Assembly: GCA_029977705.1 (NCBI GenBank)
Contig: JAPOKJ010000013.1
Span: 1-64,000 of the forward strand
DNA length: 64,000 bases
Source: Burkholderiales bacterium
Lineage (GTDB): Bacteria; Pseudomonadota; Gammaproteobacteria; Burkholderiales; Burkholderiaceae_E
Reading direction: 5' to 3'
Shown: positions 8,965 through 16,750 of the stretch, in pieces
Position numbering within the stretch: the first letter of the stretch is position 1
Layout of the letters: each line of letters starts with the position of its first letter
Translations under genes and position numbers: made by a program
The notes under the pieces: generated by a model
Told to the model about the DNA's origin: nothing
Database searches by the model: none
Seen by the model: the letters and a program-made list of their open reading frames with translations, nothing else

Positions 8965-9549
8965 TCAGCGCAGGCCGTCGACGCCCTTGATCTCGTGGGT
9001 CTGCAGTCCCCCGATGCGCGGCAGCGGCCGGCCGCTGTCGGTGACGGCGACCGCCACGACGATCTCGTTGGCGCGGGGCGCATCGCCGACACGCGCCTCG
9101 ATGGCATCGAAATGGCTGCGTACGAAGGCGGCATCCTTGTGGCCGAGCGGGACATCGATCGCGGTGCCCATCGTGCCCATCTTCTTGGCCGAGGGTACCA
9201 GGGCTGCCCCTTTTTCGACAGCCACCCGCAGCGGCGCACCCAGCTTGGGATGCAGGATGGCCGCCGCATGTTCGAGTTCGCCATTCTCGCCGACGATCGC
9301 GGCCTTGCCGTAACTTTGGGCCTGGCCGGGCGCGATGCCCAGCGCCTGTACACAGCGCTCTCCCAGCAGGCCGCCCAATTCCTCGCCGATGGCGATCAGT
9401 TCATCCAGTTGCGGCGCGTAGCGCCCGGCATAGGGATTGGCAATGACCGCAATGGCCAGGGCCCGGCGCGTGGCCGGCGCGATCGGCTGTCCCATCTCGA
9501 GACGGGTTTCCTCGACACTGACGATGAGCTTGCGGATCTGGGCGGGCAT
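8965..9549 (-). CDS. AA_synth (DUF1185) family protein
   Basis: This is a 194-residue protein of the family labelled amino acid synthesis (PF06684-type), whose biochemical role is not established. Recognisable parts are the N-terminal IRKLIVSVEETRLEMGQ, VIANPYAGRY, the GKAAIVGENGELEHAAAILHP block and MGTMGTAIDVPLGHKDAAFVRSH. The Asn-Pro-Tyr-Ala-Gly and Gly-Glu segments look like a ligand pocket, but I cannot name the ligand. The start at 9549 follows a GGAG-like ribosome site. It lies between the ABC transporter genes and enamidase, so it probably acts in the same pathway, for example on the enamidase substrate or product. That role is a guess from position. Confidence 0.8.
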   Translation of the reverse strand: MPAQIRKLIVSVEETRLEMGQPIAPATRRALAIAVIANPYAGRYAPQLDELIAIGEELGGLLGERCVQALGIAPGQAQSYGKAAIVGENGELEHAAAILHPKLGAPLRVAVEKGAALVPSAKKMGTMGTAIDVPLGHKDAAFVRSHFDAIEARVGDAPRANEIVVAVAVTDSGRPLPRIGGLQTHEIKGVDGLR

Positions 9550-9646
9550 GGTGCGCTCCGGTTGGGCAGGCCTTAGGGCCGGCAGTTTCTGTTCGGGTGG
9601 TTCTCGCCCGCTGGGGCATGACAGTGGAGGCAGGCCCGCATCGGGG

Positions 9647-10363
9647 TCACACCGCCAGGTACTGGTTGCGGATCGCCTCGTCCTCGCGCAGCGCCTGCAT
9701 GCTGCCCTGGTACTGGATACGACCCTTTTCGATGATGTAGGCGCGGTCGGCCACCTGCATCGCAAAGTGCAGATTTTGCTCGGACAGCAGGATCGCCACC
9801 CCCTGGGATTTCAGTTCGCGGATGGCGGCAGCCATCTGGTCGACGATCACCGGCGCCACCCCCTCGGAGGGCTCATCGAGCAGGATGCAGGAGGGATTGC
9901 CCATCAAGGTGCGGGCAATGGTGAGCATCTGCTGCTCGCCGCCCGACATCTGGGCCCCCGGGCGCTGCGGCATGCCCGCCAGGTTGGGAAAGAGCTTGCC
10001 AATGCGTGCGAAGTCCCAGGCTGCCTGAGCGCCACGCGGTGCCTGGCGACCGACTTCGAGGTTTTCAAGAACGGTCAGGTCGGAGAAGATGCGCCGCTCC
10101 TCGGGCACATAGCCCAGGCCGAGCCGCGCAATCTGGAAGGGTGCGCTGCGCGTGATGTCCTGGCCCTGGAAATGAACGCTGCCCTGACTGGCGGACACCA
10201 GGCCCATGATGGTCTTCATGGTGGTCGACTTGCCCGCGCCATTGCGGCCCAGCAGCACCACCACCTCGCCCGGATCAACCTGCAGTGACAGGTCGAACAG
10301 GATATGGGCCCGCCCGTAGAAGGCGTGGATTCCCCGAACCTGCAGCATGGGCGTGGCGGCCAT
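9647..10363 (-). CDS. ABC transporter ATP-binding protein, LivF type
   Basis: This is a 238-residue ATPase of the branched-chain amino acid type (HAAT) importers. The Walker A motif is GRNGAGKST (residues 39-47), the signature is MSGGEQQML, and Walker B is CILLDEPSEG. The ATG shares one base with the livG-type stop codon (TGATG). It is one of two ATPases that power the importer encoded with it. In this operon the cargo is more likely a pyridine carboxylate than a branched-chain amino acid, which is inferred from the neighbouring genes. Confidence 0.93.
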   Translation of the reverse strand: MAATPMLQVRGIHAFYGRAHILFDLSLQVDPGEVVVLLGRNGAGKSTTMKTIMGLVSASQGSVHFQGQDITRSAPFQIARLGLGYVPEERRIFSDLTVLENLEVGRQAPRGAQAAWDFARIGKLFPNLAGMPQRPGAQMSGGEQQMLTIARTLMGNPSCILLDEPSEGVAPVIVDQMAAAIRELKSQGVAILLSEQNLHFAMQVADRAYIIEKGRIQYQGSMQALREDEAIRNQYLAV

Positions 10364-11115
10364 CAGTGCTCCGACCTCGAACCCAGATAGATCGCCTGGA
10401 CCTGGGCATTGGCGCGCACCTGCGCAGGCGCGCCCTCTGCGATCAACTGGCCACGATCGAGCACCATCAACCGGTCGGCATGCTTGAACACCACATCCAT
10501 GTCATGCTCGGTGAACAGCACCGCGATGCCCTGCGCCTTGACCAGTTGCGCGGTCAGGCCCATCAGTTCGACGCGCTCGCGCGGTCCCATGCCGGCCGTC
10601 GGTTCGTCCATCAGCAGCAGGCGCGGCTGGTTGGCCAGCGCGATGGCCAGTTCGAGCCGCTTGAGGTCGCCATAGGCGAGGATGGAACAGGGCCGCTCGG
10701 CCTGGGCCAGCATGCCGACCAGATCGAGCAGGCGGTCGGCCTCATCGCGATGCTGGTCACGTGCCCTCACCCACAGGCGCCCCAGATGACGATGGTGCGA
10801 GAGCAGCGCCATCTGGACATTTTCGCGCACCGTCATCGAGGCAAAGGTGGCGGTGATCTGGAAGGTGCGACCCACACCCAGGCGCCAGACCTGACGCGGC
10901 GCCAGACCGACGATGTTGCGCCCTTCCAGCCTGACCGAGCCGGCATCGGGGCGCAGCTGGCCGTTGAGCATGTTGAAACAGGTGGACTTGCCAGCGCCAT
11001 TGGGGCCGATCAGCGCCAGCAATTCGCCCTTGGCGATCTCGAAGCTGACCGAGCGCACCGCCTTCACACCGCCAAACGACTTGCTCAGTTCGCTCACCTG
11101 CAGCAGCGCGCTCAT
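10363..11115 (-). CDS. ABC transporter ATP-binding protein, LivG type
   Basis: This is a 250-residue ATPase, the second of the pair in this HAAT-type importer. It carries Walker A GPNGAGKST near residues 37-45, a LivG-like insertion RTFQITATFASMTVRENVQ, the signature region around LAYGDLKRLELAIAL and Walker B LLLMDEPTAGMGP, followed by the H-loop TEHDMD. In the signature the usual LSxG is degenerate (LAYGD), as is common in LivG proteins. Its ATG overlaps the permease stop codon by four bases. Confidence 0.93.
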   Translation of the reverse strand: MSALLQVSELSKSFGGVKAVRSVSFEIAKGELLALIGPNGAGKSTCFNMLNGQLRPDAGSVRLEGRNIVGLAPRQVWRLGVGRTFQITATFASMTVRENVQMALLSHHRHLGRLWVRARDQHRDEADRLLDLVGMLAQAERPCSILAYGDLKRLELAIALANQPRLLLMDEPTAGMGPRERVELMGLTAQLVKAQGIAVLFTEHDMDVVFKHADRLMVLDRGQLIAEGAPAQVRANAQVQAIYLGSRSEH

Positions 11116-13022
11116 CGCAGGCCTCCGCCAGACAGGCGCTGCCGGATCGAGCCAGCCACACCGGCCGGAAACAACAGCACCAGCAGCAAGATGACGCCAC
11201 CGAGCATGGCGCGCCAGTAGGAGGTTTCGCGGGCGACGGTATCCTGCAGCCAGGTGAACAGGCTCGCCCCCACCAGCGGCCCGACCAGGGTCTGCACCCC
11301 GCCGAGCAGCACCATCACCAGGCCATCGATCGAGCGACCGACACTGATGGCCTCCGGCGCGATCGAGCCCTTGGAAAACGCAAAGATCGAACCGGCCAGA
11401 CCACAGGCTGTACCGGCAATGACAAAGGCCATCCAGTGGTTGCGCACACGGTTGATGCCGATGGCCTCGGCCCGCAAGGGGGAGTCACGCCCGGCGCGCA
11501 TCGCATAGCCAAAGGGTGCGTTGAGGATGCGCCACAGCAGTGCCACCGCAAGGCCCACCAGCACCAGGGTGACCATGTAGAAGACCCACTTTTCGCCGAG
11601 CCATTCGGAGGGCCAGATGCCCACCATGCCATTGGAGCCGCCGGTCACCTCATCCCACTGGAACACCACCGACCAGACGATCTGCGCAAAGGCCAGGGTC
11701 AGCATGGCCAGGTACACGCCCGACAGCCGCACCGCGAACCAGCCAAAGAGCAAGGCGCCTGCGGTCGCCGCAAAGGGGGCCAGCAGAAGGGACGCTTCCA
11801 TCGGCAGGCCCAGGCCCTTGGCCAGCAGTGCGGCCCCATAGGCGCCCAGGCCGAAATAGGCCGCATGGCCAAAGGAATGCATGCCGCCCGGCCCCATGAT
11901 GAAGTGCAGGCTGGCGGCAAACAACACGGCCACCAGCATGTCGATGGCCAGGACCAGTACATAGGGCTTGAGCAGGCCCACCACGGGCAGGAGCAGCAAG
12001 GCGACGATCAGCGCGGCGATCAGCCACTTGAAGGACTTGCCACCGGCGGTCATCGGGGCCTCGATCTCGGCTGGATTGCGAGAGGCCGTCACCGGTTTGC
12101 CGAGCAGACCCCAGGGCTTGAAGATCAGCACCGCTGCCATGACCAGGAACTCGACCACCAGGGTGAGCTTGGAGAAGGAGAAGGTCACGCCGAACAGATT
12201 GACCTGGCCGATCGCGATGCACAGCGCCTTGATTTCGGCGATCAGCAGGGCGGCCAGGAAGGCGCCGGGGATGCTGCCCATGCCACCGACCACCACCACC
12301 ACGAAGGCCTCGCCGATGGCTGCCAGGTCGAGGAACTGATTGGCCGGCTCGCGCGGCAGTTGCAGGGCACCGCCCAGGGCGGCCAGGAAGGCACCCAGTG
12401 CAAAAACGCCGGTAAACAGCCAGGCCTGGTTGACACCCAGGGCGCCGACCATTTCGCGGTCCTGGGTGGCGGCACGGATCAGGGTGCCCCAGCGCGTGCG
12501 TGTCAGCACCCACCACAGCGCGGCGAGCACCAGCGGACCGACGACGATCAGGAGCAGGTCGTACTGCGGGAAGGCCTCGCCGGCAATCTGCACCGAACCC
12601 TTCAGGCCAGGTGCGCGGGGACCGAGCAGGTCTTCAGGACCCCACCAGGCCAGGACCGCATCGCGGATGACGAGCACCAGCGCAAAGGTGGCCAGCAACT
12701 GGAATAGCTCCGGCGTCTGGTAGATGCGCCGCAGCAGCAGGATCTCGATCAGGGCACCGAGCACAGCGACCAGCAGGGCCGCCAGGATGATCGCCACCCA
12801 GAAAGCAGCCCCCGGGCCCAGACTGGCCCCTAGCCCGCCTTTCATGAAAGTCTCGGCCAGGCTGTAGGCCAGGTACAGGCCAAGCATGTAGAACGAGCCG
12901 TGCGCGAAGTTGACGATGCGGGTGACGCCGAAAATCAGCGACAGCCCGGCGGCCACCATGAACAGGCTCGAGGCACTGGCCAGCCCGTTCAGGAGCTGGA
13001 CGCCCAGGTTGGCCAGGGTCAT
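11112..13022 (-). CDS. Fused LivH-LivM permease of the ABC importer
   Basis: This is a 636-residue inner-membrane permease in which both HAAT permease subunits are joined. Residues 1 to about 305 are LivH-like (GLSLIFGVTRIVNFAHGSFYMLG near the N-terminus; VVVVVGGMGSIPGAFLAALL later). After a hydrophilic linker near residues 305-325, the rest is LivM-like (HSFGHAAYFGLGAYGAALLAKG; SGVYLAMLTLAFAQIVW; VMVLLGGVQTLVGPLVGA). In many bacteria these are two genes. The reading frame is continuous with no sign of a recent frameshift. It overlaps the livG-type gene by four bases and starts 67 bases after the binding-protein stop. Confidence 0.92.
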   Translation of the reverse strand: MTLANLGVQLLNGLASASSLFMVAAGLSLIFGVTRIVNFAHGSFYMLGLYLAYSLAETFMKGGLGASLGPGAAFWVAIILAALLVAVLGALIEILLLRRIYQTPELFQLLATFALVLVIRDAVLAWWGPEDLLGPRAPGLKGSVQIAGEAFPQYDLLLIVVGPLVLAALWWVLTRTRWGTLIRAATQDREMVGALGVNQAWLFTGVFALGAFLAALGGALQLPREPANQFLDLAAIGEAFVVVVVGGMGSIPGAFLAALLIAEIKALCIAIGQVNLFGVTFSFSKLTLVVEFLVMAAVLIFKPWGLLGKPVTASRNPAEIEAPMTAGGKSFKWLIAALIVALLLLPVVGLLKPYVLVLAIDMLVAVLFAASLHFIMGPGGMHSFGHAAYFGLGAYGAALLAKGLGLPMEASLLLAPFAATAGALLFGWFAVRLSGVYLAMLTLAFAQIVWSVVFQWDEVTGGSNGMVGIWPSEWLGEKWVFYMVTLVLVGLAVALLWRILNAPFGYAMRAGRDSPLRAEAIGINRVRNHWMAFVIAGTACGLAGSIFAFSKGSIAPEAISVGRSIDGLVMVLLGGVQTLVGPLVGASLFTWLQDTVARETSYWRAMLGGVILLLVLLFPAGVAGSIRQRLSGGGLR

Positions 13023-13089
13023 GCCGGGGCCTGGGGCCGCCGCAGCAGCGCCCTGGATCGATCAGACACACGCATCGTGACGGGCAGGG

Positions 13090-14304
13090 TCAGCTCGCCG
13101 GACGCAGCTTCTTGACCTCTTCGTCGCTGGGCAGATATTTGGCCCCGTCGAGGTAGCGGTAGTCTTTCATCTCGCCCTTGCCGCCGCGCACGGTGGTGCG
13201 ACCGACATAGGCACCCATGGTGCACTGGTGGTCTGAGGCGCGGAAGCTGGCCTTGCCGAAGGGGGTGTCGAATTGCAGGCCCTTGAAGGCCGCGATCAGC
13301 TTCTCGGTATCGGCACCGCCCGCCTTCTTCATGCCGGCGGCCAGCGCCTTGATCGAGGTGTAGCCGACGATCGAACCCAGGCGCGGGTAATCCTTGTACT
13401 TGGTGTGATACGCAATGAAGAAGGACTTGTGATCCGGGGTGTCGATGCCATACCAGGGATAGCCGGTCACCAGCCAGCCCTCGGGCGTCTCGTCCTTGAG
13501 CGGGTCGATGTACTCGGGCTCTCCGGTCAGCAGGCTGACCACCTCGCGGCCCTTGAACAGGCCGCGGGTATTGCCCTCACGCACGAACTTGGCCAGATCG
13601 GCGCCAAACAGCACATTGAAGATGGCATCGGGCTTGGCATCGGCCAGGGCCTGGGTAACGGCACCGGCGTCGATGCGGCCCAGGGGCGGTGCCTGCTCGG
13701 CAATGAACTCGATGTTGGGCTGGGCCTTCTTCATCAGCTCCTTGAAGCTTTGCACGGCTGACTGGCCGTACTCGTAGTTGGGGTAGACCACGGCCCAGCG
13801 CTTCTTGTTCATCTTGACGGCGTCCGGCACCATCATGGCGGTCTGCATGTAGGTCGAGGGGCGCAGCCGGAAGGTGTAGCGATTGCCGTTCTGCCAGACG
13901 ATCTTGTCGGTGAGCGGCTCTGAGGCCAGGAAGAACACCTTGCGCTGCTTGGCAAAGTCGGTGATGGCCAGGCCAATGTTGGACAGGAAGGTGCCGGTAA
14001 GCACATCGACCTTCTCGCGCGAGATCAGCTCTTCGGCCACCCGCACTGCATCGCCGGGGTTGGCGCCGTCGTCGCGGGTGATCAGCTCGATCTTGCGGCC
14101 ATTGACGCCACCGGCCGCATTGATTTCCTCGACCGCCAGATCCATGCCCTTCTTGTAGGGCTCGAGAAACGCGGGTTGCGACTTGTAGCTGTTCAGTTCG
14201 CCGATGCGGATCGGGCCCTTGGCTTGCGCCAATGCAGGCATCGACGGGGCCGCCAGCACGGCACCAGTGGCCAGGCCGGCCTGCAGCATGTCACGACGTT
14301 TCAT
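13090..14304 (-). CDS. Periplasmic substrate-binding protein of the HAAT-type importer
   Basis: This is a 404-residue LivJ-like binding protein (Peripla_BP_6 fold). It has a signal sequence starting MKRRDMLQAGLATGAVLAAP; the paired arginines before a hydrophobic stretch could be a Tat signal. The mature part begins GPIRIGELNSY and shows the family's GGVNGRKIELITRDDGANP block. Its ATG overlaps the UPF0280 stop by four bases, so it is embedded in the catabolic operon. The cargo cannot be read from the sequence. A nicotinate-like substrate is inferred from the surrounding genes. Confidence 0.92.
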   Translation of the reverse strand: MKRRDMLQAGLATGAVLAAPSMPALAQAKGPIRIGELNSYKSQPAFLEPYKKGMDLAVEEINAAGGVNGRKIELITRDDGANPGDAVRVAEELISREKVDVLTGTFLSNIGLAITDFAKQRKVFFLASEPLTDKIVWQNGNRYTFRLRPSTYMQTAMMVPDAVKMNKKRWAVVYPNYEYGQSAVQSFKELMKKAQPNIEFIAEQAPPLGRIDAGAVTQALADAKPDAIFNVLFGADLAKFVREGNTRGLFKGREVVSLLTGEPEYIDPLKDETPEGWLVTGYPWYGIDTPDHKSFFIAYHTKYKDYPRLGSIVGYTSIKALAAGMKKAGGADTEKLIAAFKGLQFDTPFGKASFRASDHQCTMGAYVGRTTVRGGKGEMKDYRYLDGAKYLPSDEEVKKLRPAS

Positions 14305-15263
14305 GGATTCTCCTCGGGGAATGGTCGCTCATCGGAATATCCGTCTTTATACCCGATTTTCGGGATGGGTTGCCGGCACGCAAAGGCCTCAAGCGCGGCG
14401 CCGCAGACACGCCACTGCCCTTGCAGGCAGAGCACGGCCCCGAGGATGTCGGCGCGCGCCTGCAGGCGCCGGGCATGGGTCAGGCCGGCATCGAGGGCCT
14501 GCCCGACCAACAAGGCAGGCAAGGGCTGGACATCCACCGTCACCAGACGCTCGCCCAGGTCGCTGTCGTCCTTGACCTGGCCGGCTGGCAGACGCACGAC
14601 GGCGGGATGTTCTGCGCCCAGCGATACGGCATTGGCGATCAGGGTGGCGGCAGTGTCGGCCAGGGCTGCGTCTGCTGCCAGTACGGTGACATTGTCGGCA
14701 ATGCCCAGACTCTGGCTGCGACCGCGCCAGCCGCTGGTGGCCACGCCCCAAGCCCCGTCACGAGCCGCCAGGCTCAGCCGGGCTCCATCGCCCAACTCCG
14801 GAATGCCGACGCGAAAAAGACGGGCGGCTTGTGCGCTGCGCCAGGCAATGTCGCCGCCATTGTTGACCCAGGCCAGCGCCAGGCCGGGCTGCCACAACTG
14901 CTCGAGCATCTCCTTCGCAACACTGCCGGCCACGGCCGCCATCGCCGTCACGAAGACCCCATCGTCGCGGGCAAAGCGGCGACAGGCCTGCCACATCCGG
15001 CGCGCGACCGGACCGCGCAGGGGATTGGCCGGGGCGCCCGCCAGTCCTTCCGGTGCCGTGCTGACGGCCGCGCGCAAAAGGGGCAATTCGGACACCAGTT
15101 CCGGCAGGATGTCCGGAAAGCGTGCCCAGGCGGTGGCGATGGCGTCATCGAGCGCGGCATCTGCGCCTTCCAGCCCGATGATCAGGTCGATCGGGCCGTG
15201 CTGGAAATGCCAGCGCTGGCGGCCCGGCGCCTGCGACAGACAGGCGCGCCGGGCACCGCTCAT
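14301..15263 (-). CDS. UPF0280 family protein (ApbE-related)
   Basis: This is a 320-residue member of UPF0280, a family that shares its fold with ApbE flavin transferases. ApbE-like features are visible in the second half: WVNNGGDIAWR, a GVATSGWRGRSQSLGIADNV stretch where ApbE proteins have their TSG motif, and ADTAATLIANAVS, which resembles the ApbE aDAlaT segment. It lies 15 bases after hnr and overlaps the binding-protein start. The characterised Hnr of E. barkeri carries covalent flavin, so this protein could attach it. That is inference; UPF0280 proteins have no proven activity that I know of. The last 15 residues overlap the next gene's leader. Confidence 0.82.
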   Translation of the reverse strand: MSGARRACLSQAPGRQRWHFQHGPIDLIIGLEGADAALDDAIATAWARFPDILPELVSELPLLRAAVSTAPEGLAGAPANPLRGPVARRMWQACRRFARDDGVFVTAMAAVAGSVAKEMLEQLWQPGLALAWVNNGGDIAWRSAQAARLFRVGIPELGDGARLSLAARDGAWGVATSGWRGRSQSLGIADNVTVLAADAALADTAATLIANAVSLGAEHPAVVRLPAGQVKDDSDLGERLVTVDVQPLPALLVGQALDAGLTHARRLQARADILGAVLCLQGQWRVCGAALEAFACRQPIPKIGYKDGYSDERPFPEENP

Positions 15264-15278
15264 CCCTGCCCCGCGCGT

Positions 15279-16691
15279 TCAGGCGATGCGGGTATGGCCA
15301 TAGCGGGCCACGACATCCGAGAGGCGCTCGATCTGGTCCATGTGACCGCCCAGGGCCTCATAGTCGTCCCGGCGCATGGTGAATTCGATCGGTGAGACGA
15401 TCGCCGGTGTCGGGACATAGCCGAAGCTGTTGTCGGGCATCAGGGACACATCGACCATCACCGTGATGCCACCGCCCGGCCAGATGTAACAGGGGGCGCC
15501 ACCACAGGTGACCCGGGTGAGCAGGTCCTTGATCGAGCGCGTCAGCAGGATCGGATTTTCCGTTACGCCCGCGCGCAGGCTGCCGCCGGCACCTGCCACA
15601 TAAAGCACGGTGGCCAGGGCGGGCTCGCAATTCTCGCCAATGCGATCGACCACCTTGCGCACGGCTGCCGGCATGGCAGCCTTTTGCGGCACCAGTTGTT
15701 CGTCGAGCACATAGAACTCGGCATCGTCACCGGTGGTCGAAACCATCAGCAAGGTGGTGCCCGGCTTGGTCCTGGCCGGATCCCAGCGATCGATGATGGT
15801 CAGCGGATCGGTGATGTTGGTGCCGCCCCAGCCACTGCCCGGGTCGGCGACCTGAAAATAGCGCCCGGGCGTGGAGCGCTTGCCCTTCAGACGCAGGCCA
15901 GTCTCCTTCCAGTCCAGATGCCGGCCCGCCTGGTGTTCGCTCATCACCCCGGTGATATGGTCATCGACCACCACCACCTCGTCGACCAGCCCGTGCCACT
16001 GCTTGGCAAAGATGCCGATGGTTGCCGAGCCGCAGCCCACGCGCATGCGCTGCTCGGACTGGCCATTGACGATGGGCGGACGGTTAGCCTGCACGATCAG
16101 TTGGGCCCCGCCCTCGATCTGCAGTTCGATGGCCTGCTTGTTGCCCAGCGCCATCATCATGTCGCAGGTGATCTTGCCTTCGCGCTTGGAGCCCCCGGTC
16201 AGATGGTGGACACCCCCCAGGGACAGGAACTGAGAGCCGTACTCATGGGTGGTGACGTGCCCGACCGCCTCGCCCTGGTGACGCACCAGCGCACGCTCGG
16301 GCCCGAGCCATCGGTCCGTGTCGATCTTCACCCGGAAGCTGCAATAGCTGAAGATCCCCTCGGTGACCACCGTCACGGTGTCGACGCCCTCGTGCTCGCT
16401 GGAGACGATGAAAGGGGCCGGCTTGTAGTCCGGATAGGTCGTGCCGGCCCCTACGCCGGTCATCACCAGGTCATCGCCGGTGCCGGCACTGGCACTGCCC
16501 AGTTGCCCCTGCCAGTCGCCGGGAGCCTCATGGCTGAAGCTGACAGCCGGTTTGCCACGGCGCAGCAGCACGACCGGATCGACACGGGTCAGGGCCCCCT
16601 TGACATTGGCATAACGGTCGCAGGCGCCGCTGCGACCCTCGGTGATCTGGCAAAGCACTGGACAGGCATTGCAGATGATCTTCTCGGACAT
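15279..16691 (-). CDS. hnr: 6-hydroxynicotinate reductase
   Basis: This is a 470-residue protein of the 6-hydroxynicotinate reductase family. The enzyme reduces 6-hydroxynicotinate to 1,4,5,6-tetrahydro-6-oxonicotinate with electrons from ferredoxin. The N-terminus has a Cys set at residues 7, 10, 14 and 24 (CNACPVLC...GACDRY), fit for one [4Fe-4S] cluster. Other conserved-looking parts are VGCGSATIGIFAKQW, DPGSGWGGTNITDP and a TCGGAPCYIWPGGG segment near residues 385-400. The ATG at 16691 is preferred over an in-frame GTG 12 bases upstream because GGAA lies upstream at a suitable distance. It sits between the molybdo-hydroxylase gene and UPF0280. The single visible cluster set is fewer than reported for the E. 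barkeri enzyme. Confidence 0.85.
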   Translation of the reverse strand: MSEKIICNACPVLCQITEGRSGACDRYANVKGALTRVDPVVLLRRGKPAVSFSHEAPGDWQGQLGSASAGTGDDLVMTGVGAGTTYPDYKPAPFIVSSEHEGVDTVTVVTEGIFSYCSFRVKIDTDRWLGPERALVRHQGEAVGHVTTHEYGSQFLSLGGVHHLTGGSKREGKITCDMMMALGNKQAIELQIEGGAQLIVQANRPPIVNGQSEQRMRVGCGSATIGIFAKQWHGLVDEVVVVDDHITGVMSEHQAGRHLDWKETGLRLKGKRSTPGRYFQVADPGSGWGGTNITDPLTIIDRWDPARTKPGTTLLMVSTTGDDAEFYVLDEQLVPQKAAMPAAVRKVVDRIGENCEPALATVLYVAGAGGSLRAGVTENPILLTRSIKDLLTRVTCGGAPCYIWPGGGITVMVDVSLMPDNSFGYVPTPAIVSPIEFTMRRDDYEALGGHMDQIERLSDVVARYGHTRIA

Positions 16692-16750
16692 GATGCGTTC
16701 CACTCGTGCGGTGTTCGGATCGTTCGCTGGTGCTGCGACGGGTCCCGGGT

